From positions 62,001 to 126,000 of the forward strand of contig JANLFK010000010.1 of assembly GCA_024655945.1 (NCBI GenBank): a stretch of DNA of 64,000 nt, written 5' to 3'. Of this stretch, positions 26,747-35,938 are shown one piece after another; position 1 is the stretch's first letter, and the number at the start of each line of letters is the position of its first letter. Source of the stretch: a candidate division KSB1 bacterium. GTDB taxonomy: Bacteria > Zhuqueibacterota > Zhuqueibacteria > JANLFK01 > Oleimicrobiaceae. Under the pieces are notes generated by a model, which was not told the origin of the DNA, did not search any database, and was given only the letters and a program-made list of their open reading frames with translations. A program made the translations under genes and the position numbers.

Positions 26747-28000
26747 ATGGGCAAGACTTTCGCGGAAAAAGTCCTGGGGCACAAAGCAGGCAAAGAAGTG
26801 GTAGCAGGCGAAATCGTGGAGGTCACCCCCGATGTGGCCATGAGCCACGACAACACCGCTGCCATCGCCAAGACCTTCTACAGCATCGGCGTGGACAAGG
26901 TCTTCAACCCCGACATGCACGTGGTCATCCTCGACCATTGCGTACCCGCTGCTAATGAAAAGTTCGCGCTGAACCACAAGGAGGTGCGCGAGTTCGTAGC
27001 CAGGCAGGGGATCAAGCACTTTTACGACATCCATCGCGGCATTTGCCACCAGGTGCTGCCGGAAGAGGGCTTCGCCCTGCCTGGGGAAGTCATCGTGGGC
27101 AGCGATTCGCACTCGACCACTTACGGCGCGTTCGGCGCCTTCGCCACGGGCATCGGCCGCAGCGAGATGGCGGTCATCTTCGCCACCGGCAAGATCTGGC
27201 TGCGGGTGCCGGAGACCATGCGCATCGTGGTCACCGGGGAGCTTCCCGAGGGCATCTCCGCCAAGGATGTGATGCTGCACATCATCGGCAAACTGACGGC
27301 AGACGGTGCGCTGTACAAGGCAGTGGAGTTCACCGGCCCCGCCGTCCGACAAATGAGCATGGCCAGCCGCATGGTTCTCACCAACATGGCCGTGGAAATG
27401 GGCGCAAAGATCGGCTATGTCGAACCCGACGACAAGACCATGGTATGGCTCCAAGGCAGGGCTCGCCGCCCGTTTCAGGCGGTTACTTCGGATCCGGACG
27501 CGCTCATCGAGGAAGAACACCTGTTAGACGTCAGCAACCTCGAACCGATGGTTGCCTGCCCCCACACAGTGGACAACGTCAAACCGGTCAGCGAGGTGAA
27601 GGGTGTCAAGGTTGATCAGGTCTTTTTTGGCTCGTGCACCAATGGGCGCCTGGAGGACTTTGCCGAGGTGGTGAGTGTGCTGCGGGGCAGGCACATTCAC
27701 CCAAGCACGCGCATGATAGTGATTCCTGCCTCACAGCAGGTGCTGAAAGAGGCACTGGCGGCCGGCTACATCGCCGCGCTGGTGGAGGCTGGGGCGGTGA
27801 TTGTCAACCCTGGCTGCGGGCCATGCATGGGGAATCACGAGGGAATCCTGGCCCCGGCGGAGGTGACGCTGAGCACCTCCAACCGCAACTTCAAGGGACG
27901 CTTTGGCTGCAAAGAGGCGGAAATCTACCTCGCCAGCCCCCGCACTGCGGCGGCCACGGCCCTCACCGGCACCATTACCGATTTCCGCGAAGTGGTCTGA
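26747..28000 (+). CDS. leuC: 3-isopropylmalate dehydratase large subunit (LeuC)
   Basis: Aconitase-family enzyme of leucine synthesis that interconverts 2- and 3-isopropylmalate with LeuD. The 417-residue length fits the shorter, archaeal-type LeuC/homoaconitase large subunit. Cluster cysteines lie in FFGSCTNGR and NPGCGPCMGN; substrate elements include GSDSHSTTYGAFGAFATGIG and AHD-like SHDNTA. GGGAGGC precedes the ATG. leuD starts 21 bases after the stop. Homoaconitase or methylthioalkylmalate roles cannot be fully excluded, since no leuA or leuB is in view. Confidence 0.93.
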   Translation: MGKTFAEKVLGHKAGKEVVAGEIVEVTPDVAMSHDNTAAIAKTFYSIGVDKVFNPDMHVVILDHCVPAANEKFALNHKEVREFVARQGIKHFYDIHRGICHQVLPEEGFALPGEVIVGSDSHSTTYGAFGAFATGIGRSEMAVIFATGKIWLRVPETMRIVVTGELPEGISAKDVMLHIIGKLTADGALYKAVEFTGPAVRQMSMASRMVLTNMAVEMGAKIGYVEPDDKTMVWLQGRARRPFQAVTSDPDALIEEEHLLDVSNLEPMVACPHTVDNVKPVSEVKGVKVDQVFFGSCTNGRLEDFAEVVSVLRGRHIHPSTRMIVIPASQQVLKEALAAGYIAALVEAGAVIVNPGCGPCMGNHEGILAPAEVTLSTSNRNFKGRFGCKEAEIYLASPRTAAATALTGTITDFREVV

Positions 28001-28021
28001 AACGCAGGAGAGCAAGTGGCC

Positions 28022-28519
28022 ATGAGCATAATTCGAGGAAGAGCCTGGAAGTACGGTGACGACGTCAACACCGACGTTATCTTCCCCGGCAAATACACCT
28101 ACACGGTGACCGACCCCAAGGAGATGGCCAGGGTGGCCATGGAAGACCTCGACCCACGCTTTGCGCGCGAAGTCCAGCCAGGCGACGTGGTGGTGGGAGG
28201 AAAGAATTTCGGGTGCGGCAGTTCCCGCGAGCAGGCCGCCTTTTGCCTCAAGTACACCGGCGTGGGCGCGGTTATCGCCAAATCGTTCTCCCGGCTCTAT
28301 TTCCGCAACTGCATCAACGCCGGCCTGCCGGCCATTCAGTGCCCGGAAGCAGTGGCTGCTATCGAGGACGGGCAGCGCGTGGAGGTGGATCTCAAGGCTG
28401 GCCTGGTGCGCGTAGGGAGCGCATCGTTCGCCTTTCCGCCGCTCCCGCCAGAGGTCATCGGCATCTTCGAGGCCGGAGGCCTCATCCCGTTCACGCGCAA
28501 ACGGCTGGGCCTGGGGTAG
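28022..28519 (+). CDS. leuD: 3-isopropylmalate dehydratase small subunit (LeuD)
   Basis: A 165-residue swivel-domain partner of Leu[15 protein letters not shown] at the start and [17 protein letters not shown], the substrate-binding loop, are typical, with [18 protein letters not shown] following. The ATG has AGGAGAG upstream; a GTG two codons earlier is possible. It is the last gene of the run, with no clear terminator after it. Confidence 0.94.
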   Translation: MSIIRGRAWKYGDDVNTDVIFPGKYTYTVTDPKEMARVAMEDLDPRFAREVQPGDVVVGGKNFGCGSSREQAAFCLKYTGVGAVIAKSFSRLYFRNCINAGLPAIQCPEAVAAIEDGQRVEVDLKAGLVRVGSASFAFPPLPPEVIGIFEAGGLIPFTRKRLGLG

Positions 28520-28908
28520 ACCAACAGGCCACGTCCTCTGGCCGGGCGAGGCGATGATCTGCAGCTGCAACCTCCATCCAAGACCTGGCGAGCGCAGGGC
28601 TATTGGGGCAAAGCGAGCAGCGAAGAAGTACGGGAGAGGTCGTGGACAGAACCTTCGAGACCCTGCAAGCCGGTGCCTTGTCGTGAGACCCTCGGTGTCC
28701 GGGATCTTGGCCAGGGCCCTGGCAAACGATGAGGCAGATGGGATCGGAAGCCGGTCGCCCCTCAGACTGAGGCAGGCCGGCAGCTGGCAAAGGGCAAACA
28801 GAAAGCGCGACCTCATACCCTGCGTGCCACACAACTATGCGGATGGGAGGTGGACGCTGCCTTAGGACGCGCGCTGCGCCGGGTACGGATCGCGCTCACA
28901 CGGGCAAA
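28520..28908. other. No recognisable gene
   Basis: The stretch between leuD and the tRNA pair has no frame with a family match and no clear hairpin with a T run. Open frames on the minus strand look like chance in GC-rich DNA. Confidence 0.5.
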
Positions 28909-28986
28909 TGGCGGGGCCGACGGGACTCGAACCCGCGACCTCTGGCTTGACAGGCCAGTGTGCTAACCAAGCTGCACCACGACCCC
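28909..28986 (-). tRNA. tRNA-Asp (GTC)
   Basis: The minus strand folds as a cloverleaf: acceptor GGGGTCG pairs with CGGCCCC, the anticodon loop CTGTCAA holds GTC, and the T arm GCGGGTTCGAACCCG is regular. Discriminator G73 and an encoded CCA end are present. Confidence 0.96.
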
Positions 28987-28993
28987 GTTGGAG

Positions 28994-29068
28994 TGGGCGA
29001 TACTGGACTCGAACCAGTGACCTCCTGCTTGTAAGGCAGGCGCTCTGAACCACCTGAGCTAACCGCCC
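28994..29068 (-). tRNA. tRNA-Val (TAC)
   Basis: The minus strand folds with acceptor GGGCGGT pairing with ATCGCCC, D arm TAGCTCAGGTGG, anticodon loop CTTACAA with TAC, and T arm CTGGTTCGAGTCCAG. The 3' CCA is not encoded next to A73, unlike the neighbouring tRNA-Asp. The two tRNAs are eight bases apart and likely share a transcript. Confidence 0.96.
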
Positions 29069-29075
29069 GCGTCTG

Positions 29076-29372
29076 CTACCCCTGCGACGAGGTAGTGCCC
29101 GGCTGCTCGCTGCGCCGCTCCCCCCGGTCCTTGCCCCTCCAGAGAATCGCAAGAGGCATAATGACACAATAGCCGGCAACCAGGAGGATGGGGGCCACCG
29201 TGAGGGTGAGAAAGCCGTTAACCGGCGGCTGGGCAAGACAGACATAACCGATGACAATCACTATCAACCCCAAGGCGGCAAGGAGATAGTTTGTCTTGCC
29301 GAGGGCGATCCCTTGACGCCTGCTCCACGCGTCGCGCCGGCCGGTCTTCTGTCGTTTCGCTTCTTTGCGCAT
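29076..29372 (-). CDS. DUF3098-type small membrane protein
   Basis: A 98-residue protein with a basic N-terminus and two membrane helices (NYLLAALGLIVIVIGYV and LTVAPILLVAGYCVIMPLAI), with the GKTNY and TLTVAPILL marks of DUF3098, common in Bacteroidota and relatives. Function unknown. Its promoter lies so close that the transcript would start about five bases before the ATG, so it may be read leaderless. A TTG four codons upstream would precede the start of transcription. tRNA-Val begins eight bases after its stop. Confidence 0.75.
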   Translation of the reverse strand: MRKEAKRQKTGRRDAWSRRQGIALGKTNYLLAALGLIVIVIGYVCLAQPPVNGFLTLTVAPILLVAGYCVIMPLAILWRGKDRGERRSEQPGTTSSQG

Positions 29373-29383
29373 ATGGCAGCGCA

Positions 29384-29412
29384 AATATACAGAAAAATAT
29401 CCTCAATGTCAA
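29384..29412 (-). promoter_or_regulatory. Sigma-70 type promoter of DUF3098 and the tRNA pair
   Basis: On the minus strand: TTGACA (29407-29412), a 17-bp spacer, TATATT (29384-29389). Same pattern as the uvrB promoter. Start expected near 29377. Confidence 0.8.
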
Positions 29413-29494
29413 GCTCAAAAAGGCTGTCAGCTGACGCGAGCGGCACTGTCGCCTGCGGGATCCCCCCTGGGCGACTGCCATTTCCTCCCCACTA

Positions 29495-29828
29495 GGGCAA
29501 ATCTTCGATCCGCCCAGCGCCCGGACTCCCCAGCGGCTCAGTAGGGCAAATCTCCGATTTGCCCGGCGCAAACCGCAGGTTTGCGCTACGCGGCCGACCG
29601 TTGTGATAGGTTGCCATCTGCGGGACACTAAGCTGTCAGAGCGAGGTCGTGAGTGAAGAATTTGCCTCTAAGACCGGTTGGTTTGCCCACCGGCAAAGGC
29701 GAACAGGAAGGGGGCAATTTGCCGCGCAGGGGGACAAAACTCGCATTGGCCAGGCGCAAACCAGAGGTTTGCGCTACCCTGCCCGCCCAAACCGAAGCTC
29801 GGTGCTTGCGCAAATTAAAGTTTTGCGC
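29495..29828. repeat. Cluster of 21-bp palindromic repeats
   Basis: At least five 21-bp inverted repeats occur in 334 bp of a gene-free stretch (29413-30085). Arms GCGCAAACC and GGTTTGCGC recur at 29566-29586 and 29754-29774, each around three bases, with a diverged copy at 29808-29828. A second type with arms GGGCAAATC and GATTTGCCC is at 29544-29564, with a decayed copy at 29495-29515. A shorter TTTGCC/GGCAAA stem sits at 29682-29697. GCTAC follows each of the three GCGC-type units. They resemble REP-type hairpins. Open frames across them are artefacts. Confidence 0.85.
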
Positions 29829-30017
29829 TACGCAACCCATCCCGAGATTCGTACTGCAATGGTGCCACTACTGCCCACTGCCCTTAGTGTCCCATGAGGT
29901 TTTTCACACCAGCGTTGCCCGTTCGAAAGACTTGGCGAGGCTGTCGTAATCCTCCGCATTACGACACAGGAATGCGGACCTCTTGCCTGACCTCTCCACA
30001 AGCACCAAAGATTCTGC

Positions 30018-30046
30018 TTGCATTTCTCCCTTCCCCTGGTTACCTT
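30018..30046 (+). promoter_or_regulatory. Possible promoter of the GlsB-like gene
   Basis: TTGCAT, a 17-bp pyrimidine-rich spacer, then TACCTT. The match is weak but the spacing and place, about 33 bases before a strong ribosome site, fit. Confidence 0.35.
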
Positions 30047-30085
30047 TTCCGCAGGAAAGCAGATGGCAGACGAGCGGAGGGAACC

Positions 30086-30346
30086 ATGTCAGTGTTAGGG
30101 TTTTTCGTTCTCCTGATTGTCGCGGCGATATGTGGTTCGGTGGGAGCCGCCATCGCCGGCTACTCGCGGCGTGGGTGTCTAACCAATATCGCCATTGGCC
30201 TCATCGGCGCCTTGATCGGCAGTTGGATGGCAGGGCAATTGCACGCCCCGATTTTCCTCGTAGTCGGGGGCATCCCTGTGCTCTGGGCGGTGGTGGGCGC
30301 CGCCCTGTTCATGGCCGTCATCGGTGCCCTCAGTGGCAGACGATAG
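30086..30346 (+). CDS. GlsB/YeaQ/YmgE-family membrane protein
   Basis: An 86-residue inner-membrane protein with three short helices. GSVGAAIAGYSRRGCLTNIA and GLIGALIGSWMAG are typical of the transglycosylase-associated (GlsB/YeaQ) family, linked to stress responses in other bacteria but without a known activity. GCGGAGGG precedes the ATG at good distance. It stands alone between the repeat cluster and a serine hydrolase gene. Confidence 0.85.
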   Translation: MSVLGFFVLLIVAAICGSVGAAIAGYSRRGCLTNIAIGLIGALIGSWMAGQLHAPIFLVVGGIPVLWAVVGAALFMAVIGALSGRR

Positions 30347-30377
30347 CCCACGGCTGCGTCAGTCTGCGGAATAGAGC

Positions 30378-31574
30378 ATGCGTCCCCTTTGCTGGATCAC
30401 ATTCTTAGCGATGAGCCTGGGCGCGCTCACTGCATCGTGGGCCGGCCTGCCGCACGCGCGCCCTGAACAGGTGGGAATGTCCACCGAGCGCCTCTCGCGG
30501 CTGGATGAGCTGATCACGCAAGCAGTGGCCAAGGGGGAGATACCTGGGGCCGTGGTCCTGGTCATGCGCCACGGCCACATCGTGGTGCACAAGGCCTTTG
30601 GCCACTCCCAGCTCGTGCCCGAGCGAAAGCCCATGGAAAAAGACATGGTCTTTGATCTGGCCTCCATCACCAAGCCAGTGGCCACCGCCACCTCGGTGAT
30701 GCTGCTGGTGGAACAGGGCAAGCTCCGCCTGCACGACAAGGTGACGACGTTCGTCCCCGAGTTCACTCCCTTCGTTGACGACAAGGGAGCACCGGCTGAG
30801 GATGCTTGCGTGTGGCATCTGTTGACCCACACCTCAGGCCTGCCACCCTACACCAATGCCGACAGCGTGGCGCGCCGCCTCGGGCGCCCCTGTCCCACGG
30901 ACTCGCTGGTCGCCCACATCGCCAAGCTCAAAAAGCTGAATGCACCGGGCAAGGAATTCCACTACAGCTGCTTGGGCTTCATCACCTTAGCGCACATTGT
31001 GCGCAAGGTCTCCGGCCATCGTCTTGACCAGTTCGCTCGCGAGCAGATCTTCCTGCCCTTGGGCATGAAAAGCACCTCTTTCTGTCCCGGTAAGGAACTG
31101 CTGTGGCGGGTCGTGCCCACCGAGGTGGTGGACGGCGCGCCCTTGCATGGGGTGGTGCACGATCCGTTGGCGCGCCTGCAAGGCGGTGTTTCGGGCAATG
31201 CGGGGCTCTTCTCCTCTGCGGAAGACCTCGCCATCTTCGCCCAGATGATGCTCAACCAGGGGCACTATGCGGGCGTGCGTATCCTCAGCCCTTTGACCGT
31301 GCGCCTGATGACTTCCGTCTATCCAGAAGCGGCGCAGTCAGGCCGTGGCCTTGGCTGGGACATCAGCAGTGCGTACGCCTCCAACGGCGGCGACCTCTTT
31401 GCCGGCGGCTACGGCCACACCGGCTACACCGGCACCTCCATCTGGATCGACCCCGCCACTGACGCAGCGGTGATCTTGCTGACGAACCGGGTCCACCCCA
31501 AGGACGTTGGCAGCGTGGTGCGTCTGCGCAGCGTCGTCGCCAACGTGGTGGCCGGGGCGATCGTTGGGCCGTAG
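30378..31574 (+). CDS. Secreted class C beta-lactamase-like serine hydrolase
   Basis: A 398-residue protein with a signal peptide (MRPLCWITFLAMSLGALTAS) and the class C / DD-peptidase fold. The nucleophile is Ser96 in SITK. The second motif is YSC (Tyr196) where YxN is usual, and the third is HTG in YGHTGYTG instead of KTG; both variants occur among esterase-like members. HLLTHTSGLPPY and LFSSAEDLAIFAQMML are standard family stretches. It may be a peptidase, esterase or penicillin-binding enzyme of the periplasm rather than a drug-resistance enzyme. The ribosome site is weak. It converges with the next gene. Confidence 0.85.
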   Translation: MRPLCWITFLAMSLGALTASWAGLPHARPEQVGMSTERLSRLDELITQAVAKGEIPGAVVLVMRHGHIVVHKAFGHSQLVPERKPMEKDMVFDLASITKPVATATSVMLLVEQGKLRLHDKVTTFVPEFTPFVDDKGAPAEDACVWHLLTHTSGLPPYTNADSVARRLGRPCPTDSLVAHIAKLKKLNAPGKEFHYSCLGFITLAHIVRKVSGHRLDQFAREQIFLPLGMKSTSFCPGKELLWRVVPTEVVDGAPLHGVVHDPLARLQGGVSGNAGLFSSAEDLAIFAQMMLNQGHYAGVRILSPLTVRLMTSVYPEAAQSGRGLGWDISSAYASNGGDLFAGGYGHTGYTGTSIWIDPATDAAVILLTNRVHPKDVGSVVRLRSVVANVVAGAIVGP

Positions 31575-31585
31575 CTCTGGCGCCT

Positions 31586-32191
31586 TCACTCTGCCAGGGC
31601 CCAGAAGTGGAACGGTGGCGCCGGGAAACGGTCGATGGCCTTTAGGTAGCGACCCGGGCGGAACAGGAAGGCCGGCCCTTGTCGCACCTCCTCGCCGTTC
31701 ACTTTGGTCACGGCGTATGTGGCGCCGAAATAGCAGTCGCCATTCTCCACCGGTGTGATCGCGAAGGCGATTTCGTAGGTGATGGTGGTCTCGGGCGCGG
31801 AGAAGGTGTACGTGTAGTGCTCGCCCTGCCTGGCCGTAGTCCTGAAGAATAGCTCATCAAGAACCCGGCCTGCCGTGGTGTCCACACGGGCAAAGAAGAG
31901 GCCCTCCTCCGTCTCCCGCACGGCGAAGAACTCAGCCAAAGGCAGGTACTCGCTTCCCTGCAGCATCACTGGTTTCCCGACCTTCCAGACAACCGTTTCG
32001 CCGGTGCAGGGCGCCCCTGGCAGGCTGTCGTAGATTGTGTGCCGATACACCCAACTTGTCCCCACGGCAAGGGGCAGAAGCCGGGTTCCCGAGGGAAGCG
32101 TTTCGGGCACCTCGGTGGGCCACTTCTCTGCGCAACCAATCAAGATGGTGCCGGCGAGGAGCCCAATCAACACAAAGCTCCGTGCGCACAT
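31586..32191 (-). CDS. Uncharacterised lipoprotein
   Basis: A 201-residue protein with a lipobox leader (LLAGTILIGCAEK) and the stretch LLPLAVGTSWVYRHTIYDS, a start common to secreted proteins of unknown function in FCB bacteria. Further on are ETVVWKVGK, EEGLFFARVDTT and a beta-rich body ending PFHFWALAE. GGGGAGGGC lies ten bases before the ATG. It should reach the outer membrane. Its stop faces that of the serine hydrolase 11 bases away. Confidence 0.65.
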   Translation of the reverse strand: MCARSFVLIGLLAGTILIGCAEKWPTEVPETLPSGTRLLPLAVGTSWVYRHTIYDSLPGAPCTGETVVWKVGKPVMLQGSEYLPLAEFFAVRETEEGLFFARVDTTAGRVLDELFFRTTARQGEHYTYTFSAPETTITYEIAFAITPVENGDCYFGATYAVTKVNGEEVRQGPAFLFRPGRYLKAIDRFPAPPFHFWALAE

Positions 32192-32326
32192 TGCTCATGC
32201 CCTCCCCAAATTGCACCGAACAGGCGCCCGCCTCTGCGGGCTTCAAGCAAACGGCGAGCTTTGACCGCACCAGATGCACACCCGGGCCCGGCGAACGCCC
32301 CGGGAGCGCTGCCCGCCCTACTTGAC

Positions 32327-34240
32327 CTACGTCTTCTCGTCCCTCTTCTTGCCAAACTCCGGGTCCAAGGGGAGCAACTTCACGATGATGAAGCCAGGGA
32401 TGGTGCAAAGCAGCACCCAGAGGAAGAACTTTTCGTAGCCGATGAGCTCCTGTATCCACCCGCTGATCATGCCGGGCAACATCATGCCCAGCGCCATGAA
32501 GCCAGTGGCGATGGCAAAGTGGGCCGTCTTGTATTCCCCGTCGGCGATGTAGATCATGTAGAGCATGTAGGCCGTGTAGCCAAAGCCATAGCCGAACTGT
32601 TCAGTCGCCACACACAGATTGATGAGCAGAAAATTGTCCGGCAGATAGTGCGACAGGTACACGTAAGCCACGTCCGGCACATTGATGGCCAGCACCATGG
32701 GCAGAATCCACTTCTTGAGGCCATCGCGCGCGACCAAGAAGCCCCCGAGGATCCCCCCTAATGACAGCGCCAACAACCCCACAGTGCCGTAGACAAAGCC
32801 CACCTGCCCGGTGGTCAGGGCGAGCCCGCCTGCCTCCTGGCTGTCCAGGAGAAAAGGCGAGGCGATTTTCACCAACTGGGCCTCGGCCAACCGGTAGAGC
32901 AGCAACAGGGCCAGCGCGATGCCGATCTGCTTCTTGGTGAAGAAGCTCGCAAAGGTGCGGGCAAAGTTGGCAAAGAAAGGCTTGAGGCCACCGGTCCGGC
33001 GCGGCACATCGGCCTTTGGGTAGGGCAGTACAAAACGATGATAGACCATGAACAGCAAGAACAGGGCGCCGAGCCCGGCAAAGGTGAGCGTCCAGGACAG
33101 GCGGACGTTGCCGGCGCGCGCCATAAACCGCGCGGAACTGGTGGTGCGCAACTTCGGATCAAGCTGGATCACCGCAACCGCCGGTTGCGCCCAGTTGTCG
33201 CTGGTGAACTCGAACCTGCCGCCTTCCACCAAAGCGATGCTCTTGTCGCCCCCTTCCCGACCAAAGTGCACCACCACGCTCTTGCCCGCCGGCGGCGGAC
33301 TCGACAGATGCAACCAAATCAGGCCGACGTTCCCCGCCACGGTCTGGCCGCTCTGGCCTGAGGAGCGAGAGCCGAACACCGCCACGAACGCTGCGGCCAC
33401 CCTCCTGGCCACATGGCGCTGCCACCAAGTGGTGTGCTGCGCCCGCGCTGCCTGGCACTGCTCGGCAACGGCACTGGCCCTCGGCTGCCGACGGGCGTTC
33501 CATTGGCGCGCGCGGGCGATGAGCTCATTGACCTCTGCCGGCGTCCGCGCCTGTAAGCCGATGGCCAAAGTATCAGGCCTGACGATGATCCTCAGCTGCC
33601 CTTCAGCCGGAGCGACTGTGCTGTCGGCCCACACGACCTCCGCCCCAGCGCGGGTGGCCACCACCGGCACCTCCACCGGCCGCAACCCCGTGTGGCTCTC
33701 GATGTAGCCTGCCACGATCACCAGCAAGCCCTGACCGGTGAGCATCGCAAACCGGTAGAACGTGCTGCGAATGCCCACGAACCATGCCTGCTGGTGTTGG
33801 CTCAGGCCCAGCATGTAGAAGCCATCTGCCGCGATGTCGTGGGTGGCAGAACTGAAGGCCAGCAGCCAGAGGATGGCCAACGTCACCTTGAAGAAATTCG
33901 GCAATGGAATGGCCAGCGCCATCGAGGCTAAGGCCGCGCCAATGACCAGCTGCATGAGGACAATCCACATGCGCTTGGTCTTGATAATCTCGACCACCGG
34001 ACTCCATAGCGGCTTGATCACCCAGGGGAGGTAGAGCCAGCTCGTGTAGAGAGCTATCTCCGCGTTGGAGATCCCCATGCGCTTGTAGAAAATCACCGAC
34101 ACGGTCATCACCACGATGTAGGGGATGCCCTCGGCAAAGTACAGACTGGGCACCCACAGCCATGGCGAGCGCCCCTTCTTCTGCCCGGTCTCTTGCTCGG
34201 TCACCTGTTCCTCGTCTGCTGTGGTCTCAAGCGCCTCCAC
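32327..34240 (-). CDS. AmpG-like MFS transporter with a large central insertion
   Basis: A 637-residue carrier. The N-terminal six helices (SPWLWVPSLYFAEGIPYIVV, LYTSWLYLPWVIKPLWSP, FSSATHDIAADGFYM) match the AmpG/SLC33-like group that imports muropeptides or similar molecules, and six helices follow at the C-terminus (SLGGILGGFLVARDGLKKW, EQFGYGFGYTAYMLYMIYI). Between them, at about residues 182-380, is a 200-residue soluble block instead of the usual short loop. The start is GTG three bases after the aminotransferase stop, with a poor ribosome site, so it is probably translated by coupling. Confidence 0.8.
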   Translation of the reverse strand: MEALETTADEEQVTEQETGQKKGRSPWLWVPSLYFAEGIPYIVVMTVSVIFYKRMGISNAEIALYTSWLYLPWVIKPLWSPVVEIIKTKRMWIVLMQLVIGAALASMALAIPLPNFFKVTLAILWLLAFSSATHDIAADGFYMLGLSQHQQAWFVGIRSTFYRFAMLTGQGLLVIVAGYIESHTGLRPVEVPVVATRAGAEVVWADSTVAPAEGQLRIIVRPDTLAIGLQARTPAEVNELIARARQWNARRQPRASAVAEQCQAARAQHTTWWQRHVARRVAAAFVAVFGSRSSGQSGQTVAGNVGLIWLHLSSPPPAGKSVVVHFGREGGDKSIALVEGGRFEFTSDNWAQPAVAVIQLDPKLRTTSSARFMARAGNVRLSWTLTFAGLGALFLLFMVYHRFVLPYPKADVPRRTGGLKPFFANFARTFASFFTKKQIGIALALLLLYRLAEAQLVKIASPFLLDSQEAGGLALTTGQVGFVYGTVGLLALSLGGILGGFLVARDGLKKWILPMVLAINVPDVAYVYLSHYLPDNFLLINLCVATEQFGYGFGYTAYMLYMIYIADGEYKTAHFAIATGFMALGMMLPGMISGWIQELIGYEKFFLWVLLCTIPGFIIVKLLPLDPEFGKKRDEKT

Positions 34241-34243
34241 CGC

Positions 34244-35449
34244 TCACGGCAGCGTCTCCAACACCTCCTTGATGCGCACGAACGCCCAGTCGATGTCCTT
34301 CTTGGTGATGACCAGCGGCGGGGCAAAGCGGATGATATGCTCATGGGTCTCCTTGCACAGCAGACCCTTCTTCTGCAAGGCCTCACAAAAGCGCCGTGCG
34401 CCCCCTGCCTGGGGATGAAGCTCGACACCGATGAGAAGTCCCTTGCCGCGCACTCCCTTGACGTGCTTGCTGTTGATAGTGCGGAGCTTTTCCATGAAAT
34501 AGGTGCCCATCTTGAAGGCGTTCTCCGGCAAGCGTTCCTCGACGATGACCCGCAACGCCTCCCTGGCGACGGCGCAGGCAAGAGGATTGCCGCCAAAGGT
34601 GGAGCCGTGCTCGCCTGGGGTGAACACGCCGAGCACCTCCTTCTTGGAGAGCACCGCGGACACCGGATAGAACCCTCCGCTCAAGGCCTTGCCGACGGTG
34701 ATGACATCCGGCTTGATGCCCTCATGCTCGTAGGCGAAGAGCTTGCCGGTCCGGCCTAACCCGGTCTGGATCTCGTCGAGCATCAAGAGGACGTTGCGCG
34801 CGCGGCAAATCTCCGCCGCCTGACGCAGGTAGCCCACAGGCGGCACGATGATGCCCCCTTCACCCTGGATGGGCTCCACCAAGAAGGCCACTGTGTTCTT
34901 GTTGATGGCCTTTTCCAAGGCGCGGGCATCTCCGTAGGGGATAATCTTGAAACCCGGCGTGAAGGGGCCAAACCACTGCCGGTAGAGCGGTTCCGTGGAA
35001 AAGCCGACGATCGTGGTCGTGCGGCCGGCAAAGTTGTTCTCGCAGACGATGATCTCGGCCTTGTCCTTCTTCACCCCCTTCTTGATGTAGCCCCATTTGC
35101 GTGCCGCCTTGATGGCGGTTTCCACTGCCTCGGCGCCGCTGTTCATGGGCAGCACCATGTCAAAGCCGGTCAGTTCGCAGAGCTCCTTGCAAAACAGGCC
35201 GAGCTGGTCGTTGCGAAAGGCGCGCGAGGTGAGAGTGAGCCTGCCGGCCTGGCGCGTCATCGCCTTCACCAAGCGCGGGTGACAGTGTCCTTGGTTGAGG
35301 GCAGAGTAGGCGCTGAGAAAGTCGAGGTACCGATTGCCCTCCACATCGTACGCCCAGATGCCCTTTCCTCTGGTGAGGACGACGTCCAGCGGGTGGTAGT
35401 TGTGTGCCCCGTACTGGTCCTCGATCCGGATTAGCTCCTCGGTCTTCAT
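34244..35449 (-). CDS. rocD: Ornithine--oxo-acid aminotransferase
   Basis: A 401-residue PLP enzyme that moves the delta-amino group of ornithine to 2-oxoglutarate, linking arginine and proline metabolism. [20 protein letters not shown] and [17 protein letters not shown] are typical of this enzyme; [34 protein letters not shown] and the PLP lysine in [14 protein letters not shown] follow. AAGGAG precedes the ATG; the frame upstream of it lacks homology. It leads a two-gene transcript with the AmpG-like carrier. Acetylornithine transaminases are the close alternative, but the N-terminus favours RocD. Confidence 0.92.
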   Translation of the reverse strand: MKTEELIRIEDQYGAHNYHPLDVVLTRGKGIWAYDVEGNRYLDFLSAYSALNQGHCHPRLVKAMTRQAGRLTLTSRAFRNDQLGLFCKELCELTGFDMVLPMNSGAEAVETAIKAARKWGYIKKGVKKDKAEIIVCENNFAGRTTTIVGFSTEPLYRQWFGPFTPGFKIIPYGDARALEKAINKNTVAFLVEPIQGEGGIIVPPVGYLRQAAEICRARNVLLMLDEIQTGLGRTGKLFAYEHEGIKPDVITVGKALSGGFYPVSAVLSKKEVLGVFTPGEHGSTFGGNPLACAVAREALRVIVEERLPENAFKMGTYFMEKLRTINSKHVKGVRGKGLLIGVELHPQAGGARRFCEALQKKGLLCKETHEHIIRFAPPLVITKKDIDWAFVRIKEVLETLP

Positions 35450-35493
35450 CCGGTCTCCTTTCGGCTGTTCCGTCTCTTGCAGACCCGATGGCA

Positions 35494-35522
35494 AAAATAC
35501 AACAAATGCCGGCAAATTGCAA
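35494..35522 (-). promoter_or_regulatory. Promoter of the ornithine aminotransferase gene
   Basis: On the minus strand: TTGCAA (35517-35522), a 17-bp spacer, TATTTT (35494-35499), about 45 bases before the ATG. Confidence 0.6.
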
Positions 35523-35938
35523 ACGCAATCTTGGCGCAGGTGGAGGAGGACCTTACTGCATCCGTCGCCTTGCTGGCCTTCAAGTGTTCTTGCGCAAGCG
35601 GCGGAAGCGACCGGAGAGCTTGGTCCCGTTTCCCTGGCCAAGCGCCGAAAACACTTGACTCTTGCGCCGGGATTTCCTAAATTGCGCGCGCAACGGACGC
35701 CTCAAAGAGGGCAATGTCGCGCCTGTTATGCGGAGACCAGACGAAACCCGGGGCCCTGCCCGAGGCCACTGCAACCCTTGGTCTCTATGGTCCCTTGGAG
35801 AACATGGGTGCGTCTCGGGTATCTGGAAGTGGCTCTTGAGACGGGTTTGGCCGGGAACCAGATACGGAGTAGTTAGGCGGCGGTTCGCCAGAGTTGTTTG
35901 TACTCATCAATCAAATAAGGGAGGAAGGCTGGATCAAG
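35523..35938. other. Intergenic stretch with a rightward promoter-like site
   Basis: No gene is seen. TTGACT (35655-35660), a 17-bp spacer and TAAATT (35678-35683) form a fair rightward promoter about 255 bases before the nuclease gene. GGGAGGAAGG just before 35939 is the nuclease ribosome site. Confidence 0.45.

Noticed and set aside
29495-29828. CRISPR array
   Set aside because: The repeated units are self-complementary, of two types, irregularly spaced, and no spacers or cas genes are near.
29490-29840. Small proteins with a recurring VAQT-GLR pattern on the minus strand
   Set aside because: The pattern is the translation of the palindromic repeats, not a protein family.
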